Source: Malania oleifera (lineage: Eukaryota; Streptophyta; Magnoliopsida; Santalales; Ximeniaceae). Taken from it: a stretch of 64,000 nt of DNA. Where the stretch lies: contig NC_080417.1 of assembly GCF_029873635.1 (NCBI RefSeq), positions 34,770,214 to 34,834,213 on the forward strand. Reading direction: 5' to 3'. Both the position numbers and the translations under genes were made by a program. This document shows, in pieces, positions 1 through 11,970 of this stretch. Under the pieces are notes generated by a model, which saw nothing but the letters and a program-made list of their open reading frames with translations, was not told the DNA's origin and searched no databases. Each line of letters begins with the position of its first letter. Within the stretch, counting starts at the first letter, position 1.

Positions 1-348
1 GCCTCAAATCAATGGATCCATTTTCAAGGAGATTGAATCAAAGGGCATTATAATTCATTGTAAAATATATAAAGATTGTATCCATTCTTTTATTTATTAT
101 AAAAATTAACATTTGTTCCAATTTTCTTGTCTTCATTTTCAAGATACATATTTTGTTATTGCCAATTTCTGACACACCTAGTGTGTAGTGACCCAAAAAT
201 TTTCGTTCAATTTCTCTGATACCACCACTATCAAACAATGGAAGATCTCCAATACACATTAACAGAGTACTAAATTCCCCACACATTATAGCAAAATCCA
301 TCCCAATATCATAGTAAAGTTTTGAACTCACAACATCTAAGTTGCTCT
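1..348. other. Unassigned sequence left of the first solo LTR
   Basis: No gene is recognised. The minus strand holds a 97-codon open frame (38-331) that matches no family known to me and shows no domain. The last ~25 bases read in frame on the plus strand into the LINE frame that resumes after the solo LTR, so the LINE remnant probably begins just left of the insertion. The rest may be older repeat or host DNA. Confidence 0.3.
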
Positions 349-1016
349 TGTTGGGTTATTTCCTTCCATGTGGAGGAAAGCCCAAGTGGGCTTTATTAAA
401 AGATCAAAGCCCAGCTCTTTTAGTGTGGAAAACCTAAAGGAAGTTGTAAAAGGAGAGGGGAGAAGAGAGGAGCCGTCACTTCTTGAAAGAAAGAGAGAAA
501 AACATGGTTTTTCTTATGCTATCCAGATTTCATCAAGCCTTCGATCCTGCTTCGTTTGTGGTCCGATTGAGCTGAAATTTAGAGGAGAGGTTCACGACTC
601 AAGGAGCTACAATCTGAACGGTGGAGATCGGATTTGGAGCTCGGGAGTTGTAGTTTTTGCCCATGAACAGTAACCACGAATTTGGTATATTCTCTCCAAT
701 TCTCTTTGTATTTGCCAAAATTGTAGATATCTTGATGAGAGATTCTTGAATCCTCTAATTACGATTAGAGAAGATTTTGTGTACCCATTATTTGATTGAT
801 AGTGGAGATTTTAACTGGATTAGGTCCCGTGGTTTTTCTTCCTCACACCGGGGAAGTTTTCCACGTAAAAAACTGCTTGTGTTCTTGTGGCTTGGTGTGA
901 TTGACTATTTCTCTTATTATTTCCAGCACGTATAAAAGTAGAGATACACTATATTTGTTTGCATATAGGGAAAAGAATTATTCCGCTGTGCTTGTTTATT
1001 GATATCTCTCCCAACA
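349..1016. mobile_element. Solo LTR of a Ty1-copia-type element, 668 bp
   Basis: It begins TGTTGGG and ends CCCAACA, a perfect 7 bp terminal inverted repeat. It is flanked by an exact 5 bp duplication, GCTCT, at 344-348 and 1017-1021. No internal retrotransposon sequence is present, so it is a solo LTR left by LTR-LTR recombination. Removing it and one duplicate joins the flanking LINE frame. A 101-codon open frame inside the LTR (368-673) is taken as chance. The copia lineage is not resolved. Confidence 0.85.
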
Positions 1017-1794
1017 GCTCTTGCAAGGTGGAAGATTGATTTTATTAAGACATGTATTGTCTAGCATGCCTATTCATTTTATGTCTGTTATTAAGGTTTC
1101 GTAGGTCGCATATTCTTGTATTAACTCTCTTCTTTCTAATTTTTTTATAAGGAGATATGAAAGATAAAAGGAAGATTCATTGGCGTTCTTGGGGAAAAAT
1201 ATGTAAACCTACCTCAGAAGGGGGTCTGGGCCCGAGAGATCTTAAGGAAGTTCAGAAATCTCTTCTCATGAAATTTGCCTTCAGATTGCTCTCCTCTAAC
1301 AATCTGTGGGCAGATTTTTTTAGGGCTAAATATTGTAGAAATGATTATTTATTAATAAGGAATGGGAGACCAAATATCTCTCGGTTCTAGAAATCAATTA
1401 TGACCACCATTCCAAAAGTTATGGATAATGTTAAGATTTTGGTGAGAGGTGGGAACTCTTCTTTTTGGTTCGACAGGTGGCTGTCTTCAAGCCCGTTATC
1501 TGTGAGCACTGAGGATATTTTGAACAAGAAACTGTGTATTAAGGATTGCTGGTTGAATAATAATTGGAATTTTGATTTAGTTATGGATTTGGTTGGTGCT
1601 GATAAAACAATGGAAATTTTGTACCAGGTGCCGGCGGGTAAAAGTGGGCAGGATATTTTTGTATGGAAGCTTACTCCTGACGGTAATTTTTCTACAAAAG
1701 CAGCTTGGGAGGTAGTGAGGAGCAGAAGTGATAATTTTGTGTGGAATGACTGGTTTTGGCATTCTTTATTGCCCAGAAGAATTTCAATGTGTTG
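1017..1794 (+). pseudogene. LINE (non-LTR retrotransposon) ORF2 remnant, C-terminal part
   Basis: The translation follows the end of a plant LINE reverse transcriptase. First comes a GGRL...SSMPIHF-type segment (1018-1110), then, after a frameshift, the conserved W...GK.C.P...GGLG.RDL block (1157-1300). A stretch ending in WF..LLPRRISM (to ~1790) resembles the zf-RVT region that follows the RT in plant LINEs. Stops and at least one frameshift interrupt it, for example after 1388. The 5' part of ORF2, the endonuclease and the poly(A) tail are absent. The fragment is cut at ~1794, where copia sequence starts abruptly. Confidence 0.75.
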
Positions 1795-2160
1795 GAAAAA
1801 GCAAGCATATCGAGACTCGGTATCACTTTATCAAGGAGCATGTCAAGAAGAAAGAAGTGGAGTGGATATCTTGCAAAACGCATAATCAGATTGCTGACAT
1901 TTTCATGAAGCCACTTAGGCATGATATTTTTGCAAGACTCGAGACAATGCTCAGAATTACAAAGCCAGGAGAGTCAAGTTTAAGGGGGGATGTTGAAAAA
2001 ATAAACTTGACAAAGGTAGGAGAGTCAAATTTGGATGTAGCTATCTCCACCAACCGCAGTCATTTATGTTGAGATTGTTGAGCTGCAACAACTACCTCCA
2101 CCAACCAGCCTACATCTTTGAATTAATATCCACCTACCATTCATCCTTTGCTATATATTG

Positions 2161-2193
<33 letters not shown>

Positions 2194-2366
2194 GTAATAT
2201 GTGGTGCAGAAAGGGACATTAACTAGTGAGAAAAGAGAATTGTATTTTTGAGAATTCCTCTATATTTTGTTTCAGATTATTTATTGAAATCAATTGAGTA
2301 TTTTGTGTGCAATCCTCACTGAATTCAATCACAACCAGTGATTAAGTGAGTCTCCTCCACCTATCT
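1795..2366 (+). mobile_element. 5'-truncated Ty1-copia element A (RNase H tail plus 3' LTR)
   Basis: Only the last ~570 bp of a copia element remain. Codons 1795-1989 match the end of a copia RNase H (KHIETRYHF...DQIADIF.KPL pattern). A purine run (1984-1990) precedes an LTR that starts TGTTGAAAA at 1991 and ends near 2366. The LTR aligns by eye with the LTRs of minus-strand element B (3191-3565 and 22565-22932), so A and B belong to one family in opposite orientation. A (TG)n run at 2161-2190 lies inside the LTR. No 5' LTR or target duplication is present. Confidence 0.75.
1991..2366 (+). repeat. 3' LTR of copia element A
   Basis: It starts TGTTGA after a purine-rich tract and ends at the position homologous to the end of the B LTRs (…CCACC(C/T)ATC). 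The expected terminal CA reads CT. Segments shared with B include TAATGTAATATGTG and the downstream GGGACATTAAC.AGTGAGA block. Confidence 0.65.
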
Positions 2367-2419
2367 GTGTCTCCATATCCTCCATAAAGGACTATTAGGA
2401 AATTGATTCCTCGTATATA

Positions 2420-3106
2420 TAGGTATGGTAAAATAGGTTGATGGGTTAGGTATAGGCAGATCATAAATATGTGAGAGTTAAATAGGTTCGGATTTGGGTT
2501 GACTCGTTTATTAACAAAAACCTACAATCCAAATCTACATATTTAATAAATAGATCATAAACGGATATTAGTTAAACACCAATTAAAAAATAAAATTGTT
2601 TATGTATCATTTTTTTTTCTTTAACATCTTGCCAAAATTGACTTAATTTATTTTAAAAAAAGCATCACTCATATAATTTATTTATTAATATCTTAAGAAA
2701 AACTTAAAATTTTTTTAAAAATACATATCTTTATTTTTTTTTTTAAATATGATTTAAAATTTAAAATCAACATCTGTATAAATATAATCTATCACCAAGA
2801 TTTTATATCATTTTTTTCTCTTCAATTTTTCAATAAATATAGCTATATAACTTGTAACTATAAAAAAATATTCTATTTAAAAGCCCAAAAGTAAAAATAA
2901 AAATTTTAAAATATTATTATTTTTAACACAAATGGGTGACCTAATGGGTACCCTACCCAAACTCATCTAACCTGTTTATTAAATAGGTTGGGTTCAGATT
3001 GACCCATTTATAAACGGATCGTTTCCTATTAAACTTTAACACGATTTCTACTAGTGAATAATGAACAACTGTTTATTTTTTTGATCCATTTTGTCATCCA
3101 TACCTC
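2420..3106. mobile_element. Probable hAT-like MITE (~690 bp)
   Basis: The ends form imperfect inverted repeats: TAGGTATGGTAAAATAGG at the left and its approximate complement ending CCATACCT at the right. Just inside are GGTTGATGGGTTAGG-type and GACCCATTTATAAACGG-type blocks, in an AT-rich, non-coding body. This is the look of plant hAT-derived MITEs. No convincing 8 bp target duplication was found, so the exact ends are uncertain. The 80 bp from 3107 to 3190 show nothing recognisable. Confidence 0.45.
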
Positions 3107-3190
3107 CTCCCTAGTGTCATGGGGGAAAGGGGTTGGGAAAGGATTTTAGATTGATTTAGGTGCCTTGCTATTGTATAATCTGCCTTAATT

Positions 3191-3565
3191 TGATGGGTGG
3201 AGGGGACTCACGCAATCATTGGATTTGATTGAACTCAGTGAGGAATTGCACTCACTTGCAAACAACTCTTTCAATTTCAATAAAATCTAAAAATTATAGA
3301 GGAGAATTCAAAATACGAAATATTTATACTCTCACTAGTTAATGTCCCTCTCTACACCACATATTACATTACATGCACACATACACACATCTATTTATAG
3401 CAATTGCAAGAACAATAGATGAGAATTAACTTCAACGAAGGTGGGCTGGGAGGTGAAGTAGGTTGCCTGTAGCTTAATAATTTCAACATAAATGGCTGGG
3501 TTGGTGGAGCTACCACCGTCAAGTTTTGGTGCCACCATCCCACCATCAAGTTTAATCTTTAACAT
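3191..3565 (-). repeat. 3' LTR of copia B
   Basis: Read on the minus strand it runs from TGTTAAAG (3565) to CCATCA (3191). It follows a purine tract (minus strand, 3566-3577, AAGGGGGAA). The partner LTR at 22565-22932 aligns throughout. The terminal TGTTA differs from TGTTG in the 5' LTR. Confidence 0.85.
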
Positions 3566-3569
3566 TCCC

Positions 3570-4040
3570 CCTTAAACTTGACTCTCCTAACTTTGTCATT
3601 CTGAGCATTGTCTTTAGTCTTACAAAAACATCATGTCTGAGTGGCTTTGTGAAAATATCAACAATTTGATCATATGTTCTACAAGATATCAGCTCCACTT
3701 CTTTCTTCTTGACATACTATAAGAACCTGTCCCAAGAATTTTTAATTAAATAAATGAGAAAAGGGGAAGGAATTTAAAAAAGGGAAATCAGTAGGGCTCG
3801 TCGATGAGGCTTCTTTTCTTGTCGACGAAGTCCCTTCGACAGCTCGATGATGAAATTATGAGGTTCGTTGACGAGAGGATGCCAAGAGATTTTGGGAAAT
3901 CTCAGGCTCGTCGACGAGGCGACTCCATCGTCGACAAACTCCCTTCTTATGCTCCTCAACGAGGACGTCGTCTCGTCGATGAGGCTAGCCGGGTTAAAGG
4001 TTTATAAATATCTCAATTTCTTGCTTAATGGAGAAGAAAT

Positions 4041-4098
<58 letters not shown>

Positions 4099-7000
4099 AT
4101 TTGGGCTATCTATTACACGAATCGACGATTCGACGTTACCACGTGGATCGGGAGGAGAATCTCTACGGTTATAGCGGATTGGAATTTCATTTCGAGGATT
4201 TTTAGGTTTTGGTCCAAAATCGATGTAAGGGCCCAATTTCGTTTTTGATTCAGTAGATATGTAGTAGATAGGATTATATTGAAGTTGTGTTCTTCAATTT
4301 TTAGGTTTTGGGAATTTTGGTTCGCTGTTTTGGAGCCGTTTAGTTCATGTTTTGGTTTTTGGGAAAAGGTAAGGGATTTCTGTTTATATCAATTATTTTT
4401 GTAATCTAAATCAATAAAAATGTGCTTTACGATTCTACAGATGTTTTGGTTACTTATTTGGGAAAATCTATCATGTGAAATTACGAAATTTTTGGGTTTA
4501 CAGTTTTTGGAAAAATTAGGGGTTTCAGGTATCATCTCCATTTCTATTGAAAAACTATATATTTGGTTAAACTGTAATATAGAGATGATCGTACCTTTGA
4601 TTATTTAAAATTGTATTTTCGAAATATCTGATATGAGATTGTTTGTTACCTAAATAAGTGTGGAATGAAATGATGAATTGAATGATGTGTTTTGTGAAAA
4701 AGCGTGCCGATTAACTACTGTAAGCTGTGAGTTATTGAAATGATATATAGGAATGTGAGTTCCAAAATGTTCCATGTTTTGTGAAAATGCCGAGTTGGGA
4801 TAATACCATAGAGGATATATCAAAGAGGGTCAGATTAAAATGTCGTAGGCTGAGATATTGAACCGAGTCAAAATAATACTATAGGCTTTGATGTCCGGCT
4901 TTTGCCGAAGAGTATGCAAAACCTTTAGACAGGCTGGTTTTTACTAAAGGGTGTGAGAACACCAGATTTGCACTGGTTCAATGTTGTGGGGGCTTATGCT
5001 ATGCTAGGTTACTAGGGGCACCGACTTTTTTCGAAGGGTGTTAAATACCACCAGACATTCCGGCTTAGGCTGAAGAGTGTGACGACACTAGATCGTATTA
5101 CTTTTTATTGTATGTATACTGGAACTGTATTGTGAAAATACTGGAATTGTGAAATGTTTATGTTTTGCAGTTGAAATAACACTCATGTATCCACACACTG
5201 ATATAATCTATTTCTCCCTTACTAAAAGGTGTCTCGCCCCTATCATACAAATGTCTTTCAAGTTCTTCGAGTAGCTGACACTAGCGTCCTAGCATTTTAG
5301 GAGCGGGGTGGTTGGTTAGTTGTGTAGAAGTACTTGTGTAAGTACTGATCCTTGGCCGGGTTGTCATTTTGGGTTACGTAGACACCGGGGGTATGTTATG
5401 TATTTTGGGGAATTAGATCTCGTTTTGTATAGACTATGGTATGGTTTTATGAATGTATTAGGTTGAATTTTCGTTACGTATATACTGTGTATGTGATGAT
5501 GGATAGGATATACGTGAACCCTACGGGGCGGGACACTTATATTGTGTAGTATCATAGATGTTGTATGATACAGGGACAAGTTAGGTTACTAAATCACACC
5601 CTAGGTCCCATTTCCGGGTTCGGGGCGTGACACATATTCCCTGATAAAATGATATCGAGTATCGATATGTTTGCTTCAATTCTTTTATGGTAAACTGGAT
5701 TCTTCACAAGTGCAATTGCTGATCGATTGTCAATGTAGACTTCGGTGGGGTTATTTTGAAGAAATCCCAGATACTTCAGTACATTCCTGATCCATATACC
5801 ATGACAAACAACTGAGTTGGCATCAATATACTCAGTTTCACATGATAACATCGTTACAAGGGGTTGCTTCTTTGATGACCATGTAAACGTTGTATCTCCC
5901 ATGAAGAATGTGAATCTAGTTGTACTTTTTCTTTCATCAAGATCTCTTCCCCAATCGCTATCTGAATAACCAATAAGTTTACAATCACCTCTTGATGAAT
6001 AGAACATACTATCGGTGATGGTACCCCTTGACATAATGGAGTATCCTCTTCGCTACATTCAAATGGGACTGGTCAAGAGTCTCTATGGACTCACTGACAA
6101 GTCCAACTACATAGAGTATGTTTGGTCTGGTGCACGTCAAATACCTCAAGCTTCCAACCAAATTCTTGAAATATGTGGGGTCAACATTTCTTTGCTCATT
6201 CTTTCTCAACTCCAATCCCGCTTCAACCGGAGTTGTTACAGGATTGCATTTTTCCATCCCAAACTTGTTCAGTACACTTTTTGCATAGTGATTCTAGGAG
6301 ATGAAGATTCCTTTCTTGCTTTGCACGACTTTTATGCCAAGAAAATGAGTCATCTGGCCAATATCCATCATTTCGAATTCTTTGACCATGTTCCTTTTGA
6401 AAGCGAAAAACATATCTGGATTGTTGACGGTGAAAATTAGATCATCAACATATAGGTAGGCAATCAGGATGCTTCCGTCTGTCTCTATCTTCATGTATAG
6501 CGTATGCTCGTAGGGACACTTATCAAATCCATTCTTCTAGAAATAGTCATTAATCCACATATTCCACGCACGAGGTGCCTGCTTCAAATCATAGAGTGCT
6601 TTCTTCAGCTTGTACATTCTATCTTCTTTTTCCTTCTTCACATATCTAAGTGGTTGATCGATATAGATCTCTTCTTCCAGAAAATCGTTCAGAAATGCTG
6701 ATTTCATGTCTATCTGGTAAATCTTCCATCCATTTTGTGCTGATAGTGAAATTAGTAATTTGATGGTTTCAGGGTTGGCAATCAGGGCAAAGATTTCTCC
6801 ATAATCAATCCATTCTTTCTGCTTATAGCCTTTGGCAACAAGTCTTGCTTTGTATCTTTGGACTTTTCCTTGAGCGTTCTTCTTGGTCTTGTAGACCTAT
6901 TTCACACCAATAGTTTTACGGCCCTTCGAGAGATTTGTCAACTCCCAAGTCTTGTTCTTCTCGATGAATTTAATCTCCTCATCCATCACTTTTCTCCATT

Positions 7001-7315
7001 TTTCTTCTTCGTTAGCCTCCTCTAAATTAACTGGGATGCTGGTCAACAATAGACAATATAGTGTAACGTACTCTTTTATTGGTTCTGTAGTTTCATACAA
7101 ATCAATTAGATTATGAGCTCCTCTAGGCCTTATGTCTGAGATTTCATGCTCAATTGGTGATGGAGATTCATTCCTTTGTGGTGAACAGTGTGAAGGTGTC
7201 TACAACTCGGGAACTTGTGACTCGACAGCCACTTCTCTTGTCTGTGTGGGTTCTTCTGCTTCATGCGTCAATTCGGCATCTTTGGAAGATTCAGCTTAGT
7301 CCCACTTTCAGTATT
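3570..7315 (-). pseudogene. Copia B pol, RT and RNase H half (split by a solo LTR)
   Basis: RT palm and fingers lie at 7100-6290, with an intact YVDD box near 6430. Next is the copia connection (6257-6010), then RNase H with DSDWGRD, TFTWSSKKQP and YIDNRSAIAL motifs (6034-5640). The last RNase H segment (SKHIETRYH equivalent) is interrupted at 5632/3718 by the gypsy solo LTR and finishes at ~3570. Several stops and frameshifts break the frame (for example between 6290 and 6257, and upstream of 6494). Its 5' continuation lies beyond the CACTA, at 19615 onward. Confidence 0.85.
3718..5632 (+). mobile_element. Solo LTR of a Ty3-gypsy element, ~1.9 kb
   Basis: It interrupts copia B. The ends are TATAAGAACC (probably TGTAAGAACC before mutation) and GGCGTGACA. 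Flanks CATAC (3713-3717) and CATAT (5633-5637) are a near-perfect 5 bp duplication, and excision restores the RNase H frame of B. The first 300 bp contain about eight GTCGAC/GTCGATGAG-type motifs (3797-3985), then (CT)n at 4047-4097. A mid-LTR block (4890-5080) repeats GGCTTTTGCCGAAG-like units. The same features occur in the LTR of gypsy H (48397-50482), so the two are probably relatives. No internal region is present. Confidence 0.8.
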
Positions 7316-7643
7316 CACTATAAAAAATAAGGTTATTAGTGACGATTCAAAACCGTCACTAATAATCACAAAATCGTCACTAATAGTATTAGTGACAGTT
7401 TTATGAGTATTAGTGACGGTTTTGAACTAGTCACTATATCTGCCGTTACTAATACTTATTAGTGATGAATTTTTGAAATCATCACTAATAATAGAGTATT
7501 AGTGACGGTTTTAAACCATCACTAAAATACCTAAGTCCGTCACTATAAATTCTACACCAGCTCCATCAAAATCGTCACTAAAGCCATAGTATTAGTGACG
7601 GTTTTAAATTCGTCACTAATGATCTATTATTAGTGACAGTTTG
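7316..7643. repeat. CACTA left subterminal repeat zone
   Basis: About ten copies of a TTAGTGACGGTTT-like motif occur in alternating orientation, several as head-to-head pairs that form a dyad around the central T/A run. In CACTA elements such subterminal motifs bind the element-encoded TNPA-type protein. The zone is cut at 7643 by gypsy I and continues at 14142. Confidence 0.75.
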
Positions 7644-7818
7644 TGTAAAAACCCCAAAAAGGGTTATAAAAGATTAGTAGAGTGATTCCAAAAAAATAAT
7701 AATAATAATTATTAATTAATTAATTAATCGGATTTAAAAAAAAGAAAAGAAAAGAAAATAATTAAAATTTATTTTTATTTTATTAATTAAATATATTATT
7801 ATTAATATTAATTAAATA

Positions 7819-7883
<65 letters not shown>

Positions 7884-8668
7884 AATCTAACATCCTGAAA
7901 CTTTGTTTTAAAAAGTTTTATTCTTCTCCTGCAGCCGCCCCCATCTTCTTCTCCTTCTTCTTTCTTTATTTTCTTTTCTTTTCTTTTCTTTTAACTTGCA
8001 GCTCTGCAAGTTCTCTCTCTCTCCTCATGTTCTCTCTCTCTCTCTCCTCGATTTCGTGACGGATTTTCCCCCGATCGAAAATCCGAAGATACCATTGGAC
8101 TCCATTCGCCGCTGCTGTCATTTCTACCGGAGCGGATCGGTGGTAGGAGCGGCGTAAGCGTATTCCCTGGGGTAAGCCAATTTTCCATTTTTATTTAATT
8201 TCTTGCAAAATATAAGCCCAATTGACGAACGGACACCATCACGAGAATCCAGGGATGATTCTCTACAAGTCTAGTGGGACGGAATTCTCGCGGGAGTGTC
8301 TAACCAAAACCCTAAAGTTGGGGTACGACGGTTATTAAGGGGCTTATTTTTAATTAATTAGTATTAATTTATAAATTCTAAAATATTGAGCATCTGATGT
8401 TGAAGTAGGATTTCTGGAATTTAGGGCCCGGGTGAGCACTGCGGGTGTAATTTTGGGACCCGCAGGTAAAATTTAGAAAATTAAGTGGGGATGTTAGATA
8501 ATAGTTTAAATATTAATTTGAGATATATGGAGCCTAGGGAAGGCTAGATGAGTATTATTTTGGAGAAATAGATTAATTAATCTGGGGAAAATGTAAATTT
8601 CAGGAGTTGAATTTCGAGCGCTAAGGGCGCAGGATTTGGGTCCTAACGAATTTCTCAATAGCTAGGTA
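7644..8668 (+). repeat. Truncated 5' LTR of gypsy I
   Basis: It is collinear with 11768-12755 of the 3' LTR, including the CGTATTCCCTG.GGTAAG and GGAGCCTAGGGAAGGC blocks. It then breaks at CTCAATAGCTAG, where the 3' LTR continues with its remaining ~1.4 kb. A long (TAT)n run at 7815-7878 is expanded relative to the 3' LTR, which has (TA)n there. Confidence 0.8.
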
Positions 8669-11505
8669 TCCCAGTGGTGAGGGATTTTCCTGATGTATTT
8701 TCCGAGGATTTACCAGGAGTACCTCCTGATCGTGAGGTAGAGTTCGTTATTGATAAGGTTTCGGGGACAGCATCGATTTCGAAGGCACCGTATAGAATGG
8801 CACCGGCAGAGCTGAAAGAATTGAAAGAACAGTTGCAGGAGTTGTTAGATAAGGGGTTCATTCGGCCCAGTGTGTCACCCTGGGGAGCACCGGTTTTGTT
8901 TGTGAGGAAGAAGGATGGCTCGATGAGGTTGTACATTGACTATCGAGAAATAAATAGAGCAACTATCAAGAATAAATACCCGCTCCCGTGTTTTGATGAT
9001 TTGTTTGACCAGTTACAGGGGACACAGATCTTTTTGAAGATAGATTTACGGTCTGGGTACCATCAGGTGAAAGTCAGGGCGGAAGATGTTCCGAAGACGG
9101 AATTCAGAACACGGTATGGTCACTATGAATTTCTAATTATGCCGTTTGGATTGATGAATGCTCCTGCAGTGTTTATGGATATTATGAACAGGGTTTTTCA
9201 CCAGTACTTGGATAAGTTTGTGGTAGTATTTATTGATGCTATACTAGTGTATTCGAAGAGTCCAGAGGAGTATGAGGAGCATCTGAGTATAGTGTTGCAG
9301 GTGTTGTAAGAGAAGAAGCTATATGAGAAGCTCAAGAAGTGTGAGTTCTGGCTGGAACAGGTTACCTTCCTTGGACACGTTATATCCAAGGGTGGTATTT
9401 TTGTTGATTCGAGTAAAATTGAGGCGGTAGTCGACTGGTTACGACAAAAGAATGTGCACGAGATCAGGAGTTTCCTGGGATTGGCTGGGTACTACCGCAG
9501 GTTTGTTGAGGGCTTCTCTAGACTTTCAGGCCCGCTACGCAGATTGACCAAGAAAGGAGCAAAGTTTGAGTGGTCTGATGAATGTGAACAGAGCTTCTAG
9601 GAGTTAAAGCAGTGACTCATCACTACGCCTGTGTTGACGATTCCTTCAGGAGAAGAGGGGTTCGTAATTTATAGTGATGCGTCTCATAAAGGGCTTGGAT
9701 GTGTATTGATGCAGCGAGGGAGAGTGATAGCCTATGTCTCACGATAGTTGAAAGAATATGAAAAGAACTACCCTACCCACGATCTAGAGTTGGCGGCGGT
9801 TGTTTACGCATTGAAGATTCGGAGGCACTATCTATATGGGGGTAGGTGTGAGATATTTACTGACCATAAAAGTTTAAAGTATTTCTTCACGTAGAAGGAA
9901 TTGAATATAAGACAAAGGAGATAGTTGGAGCTAATAAAGGATTGCGACTGTACTATCAGCTACCACCCGGGAAAGGCTAATGTGGTTGCTGATACTTTGA
10001 GTCAGAAATTAGTGGAATCATCTGTATCTGCAGTGGAGATTCAGCATTCGATTCAGATGGATCTGGAGAGGCTTGGTGTGGAGTTGGTAGAGAGCGATCA
10101 CCAGTCGTTCATTGCTGACTTGGTTTTGCAGCCGACTCTACAGGAGAGGATTAAAGCAGCTCAGATGAATGATGCAGAACTAGTAGAGCTTATGGGAAAG
10201 GTACAGGAAGGTCAAGAACTAGAGTTCAGCATTTCAGATGATGGAGCTCTGAGGTTCTGTACCAGGTTATGTGTTCCTGCCGATCCTGAGATCAAGAAAG
10301 TCATTTTGGAGGAAGCACATCGGTCCCTATATATTGTACATCCAGGTAACACTAAGATGTATAGGGATATTCGAGAGTCCTTCTAGTGGAGTAACATGAA
10401 GAGGGAGATAGCTCAGTATATGGATCAGTGTTTGACGTGCTAACAAGTAAAGGCTAAGCATCAGAGACCGGCGGGATCATTGCAGCCACTCCACATTCTT
10501 AAGTGAAAGTGGGAGCATATAGTGATGAATTTCGTTTCAGGATTACCGTCGGCATTACATGGACAGGACGTTATCTAGGTAGTGGTGGATCGACTGACAA
10601 AGATAGTTAGGCTCCACGGCGTCTCAGTGTCCATAGTTTCAGATAGAGACCCACGGTTCACATCTCGTTTTTGGAAGAGTTTGCAAGGGGCCATGGGTTC
10701 TTAATTGTCGTTCAGCACGACTTTTCATCCTTAGACAGATGGACAGACAGAGAGGACGATACAAATTCTGGAGGGTATGTTGCAAGCATGTGTGTTGGAC
10801 TTTGGAGGTCGTTGGATGCAGTATTTGCCACTGGTTGAGTTTGTGTATAACAACAGCTACCAGGCCAACATTGGGATGGCACCGTATGAGGCGTTATATG
10901 GCAGGAGGTGTCGATCCCCGTTGTACTGGGATGAGATTGGAGAGAGACAGGTATTGGGGCTAGAGTTGATACAGCGGACTTAGGATAAAGTCAGACTCAT
11001 TAGAGACAGGATTAGGACAGTGCAGAGCCGGTAGAAGAGTTATGCTGATACTCGTCAGCGAGAATTAGAGTTTGACACAGGAGATCGCGTATTCCTGAAG
11101 GTAGCACCGCTAAAGGGTGTTATAAGGTTCGAGAGGAAGGATAAGCTGAGCCCTAGGTATATTGGACCATTCGAGATTCTTGAGAGAGTGGGTCCAGTTG
11201 CCTATCGCTTGGCATTACCACCGGTCCTATCTAGGATCCATGACGTATTCCACGTTTCTATGCTAAGGAAATATGTCCCAGACCCCTCCCATGTGATCAG
11301 ATATGAGGCATTGGAGTTGGGTGATACTTTAGCTTATGAGGAAGTGTCAGTGCAGATTATTGATTGGAAGAAATAGGAGCTATGCACGAAGAAGATTCCA
11401 CTAGTAAAAGTTCTATAGCGCAACCATGCCATTGAGGAGGCTTCCTGGGAACTAAAGGATTAGATGCACCAGAGATATCCGCATTTATTCAGTGGAGTTT
11501 AGAGT
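8669..11505 (+). pseudogene. Gypsy I pol remnant: RT, RNase H, integrase
   Basis: RT (8674-9600) opens with the [15 protein letters not shown] block typical of Tekay/CRM-type pol and holds the [13 protein letters not shown] and YPLPC motifs. The catalytic box reads FIDA (9229-9240) instead of FIDD, losing an essential metal-binding aspartate. RNase H (IYSDAS..GLG, 9669-9990) and the HHCC finger of integrase (10317-10442) follow. The integrase core appears to lack a short internal segment near 10,600, then shows SDRDPRFTS and an altered TDGQTER site. The C-terminus ends EEASWE...YPHLF, as in Tekay-type proteins. At least ten in-frame stops are present (for example 9307, 9598, 9893, 10384). It is dead. 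Confidence 0.85.
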
Positions 11506-11767
11506 TGAGCCAGTCAAGTGAATGGAATAGTATTGTAGTTTTTATTTGTATAGTGTAACGTAGGATAGATAGGGTTTTTAGTTTTGAAATGTGAATGGTT
11601 TTGGGAGAATTTTGAATAGTTGTAATCTCCCAGAGCCCTTGTTGTAACCACGGTATTCCTCCGTCATAAGTGAGGGTAATTAATAAAAATTAGAAGTGTT
11701 TTCGTTAAGGAAGGGAAATAGGGGAATGACAAATTTTGAAGACGAAATTTTTATAAGGAGGAGAGAA

Positions 11768-11935
11768 TGTAAAAATCCCAAAAAGGGTTCTAGAAGATTA
11801 GTAGAGTGATTCAAAAAAAAAATTTAATTAATTAATTATTCGGATTTAAAAAAAAATAATAAAAATAATTAAAATTTATTTTTATTTTATTAATTAAATA
11901 TATTATTAATATTAATTAAATTTATTATATATATA

Positions 11936-11970
<35 letters not shown>

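Noticed and set aside
214..225. Minus-strand GTGGTATCAGAG as a retrotransposon primer site
   Set aside because: No LTR end (…CA) lies next to it and no gag follows. The match is short enough to be chance.
3868..4248. 126-codon plus frame containing (LS)n
   Set aside because: It is made by the (CT)n microsatellite inside the gypsy solo LTR.
10739..10983. Two overlapping plus frames of 68 and 74 codons as small genes
   Set aside because: Both are frames of the gypsy I integrase; the VEFVYNNSYQA frame is the real remnant and the other is its shadow.
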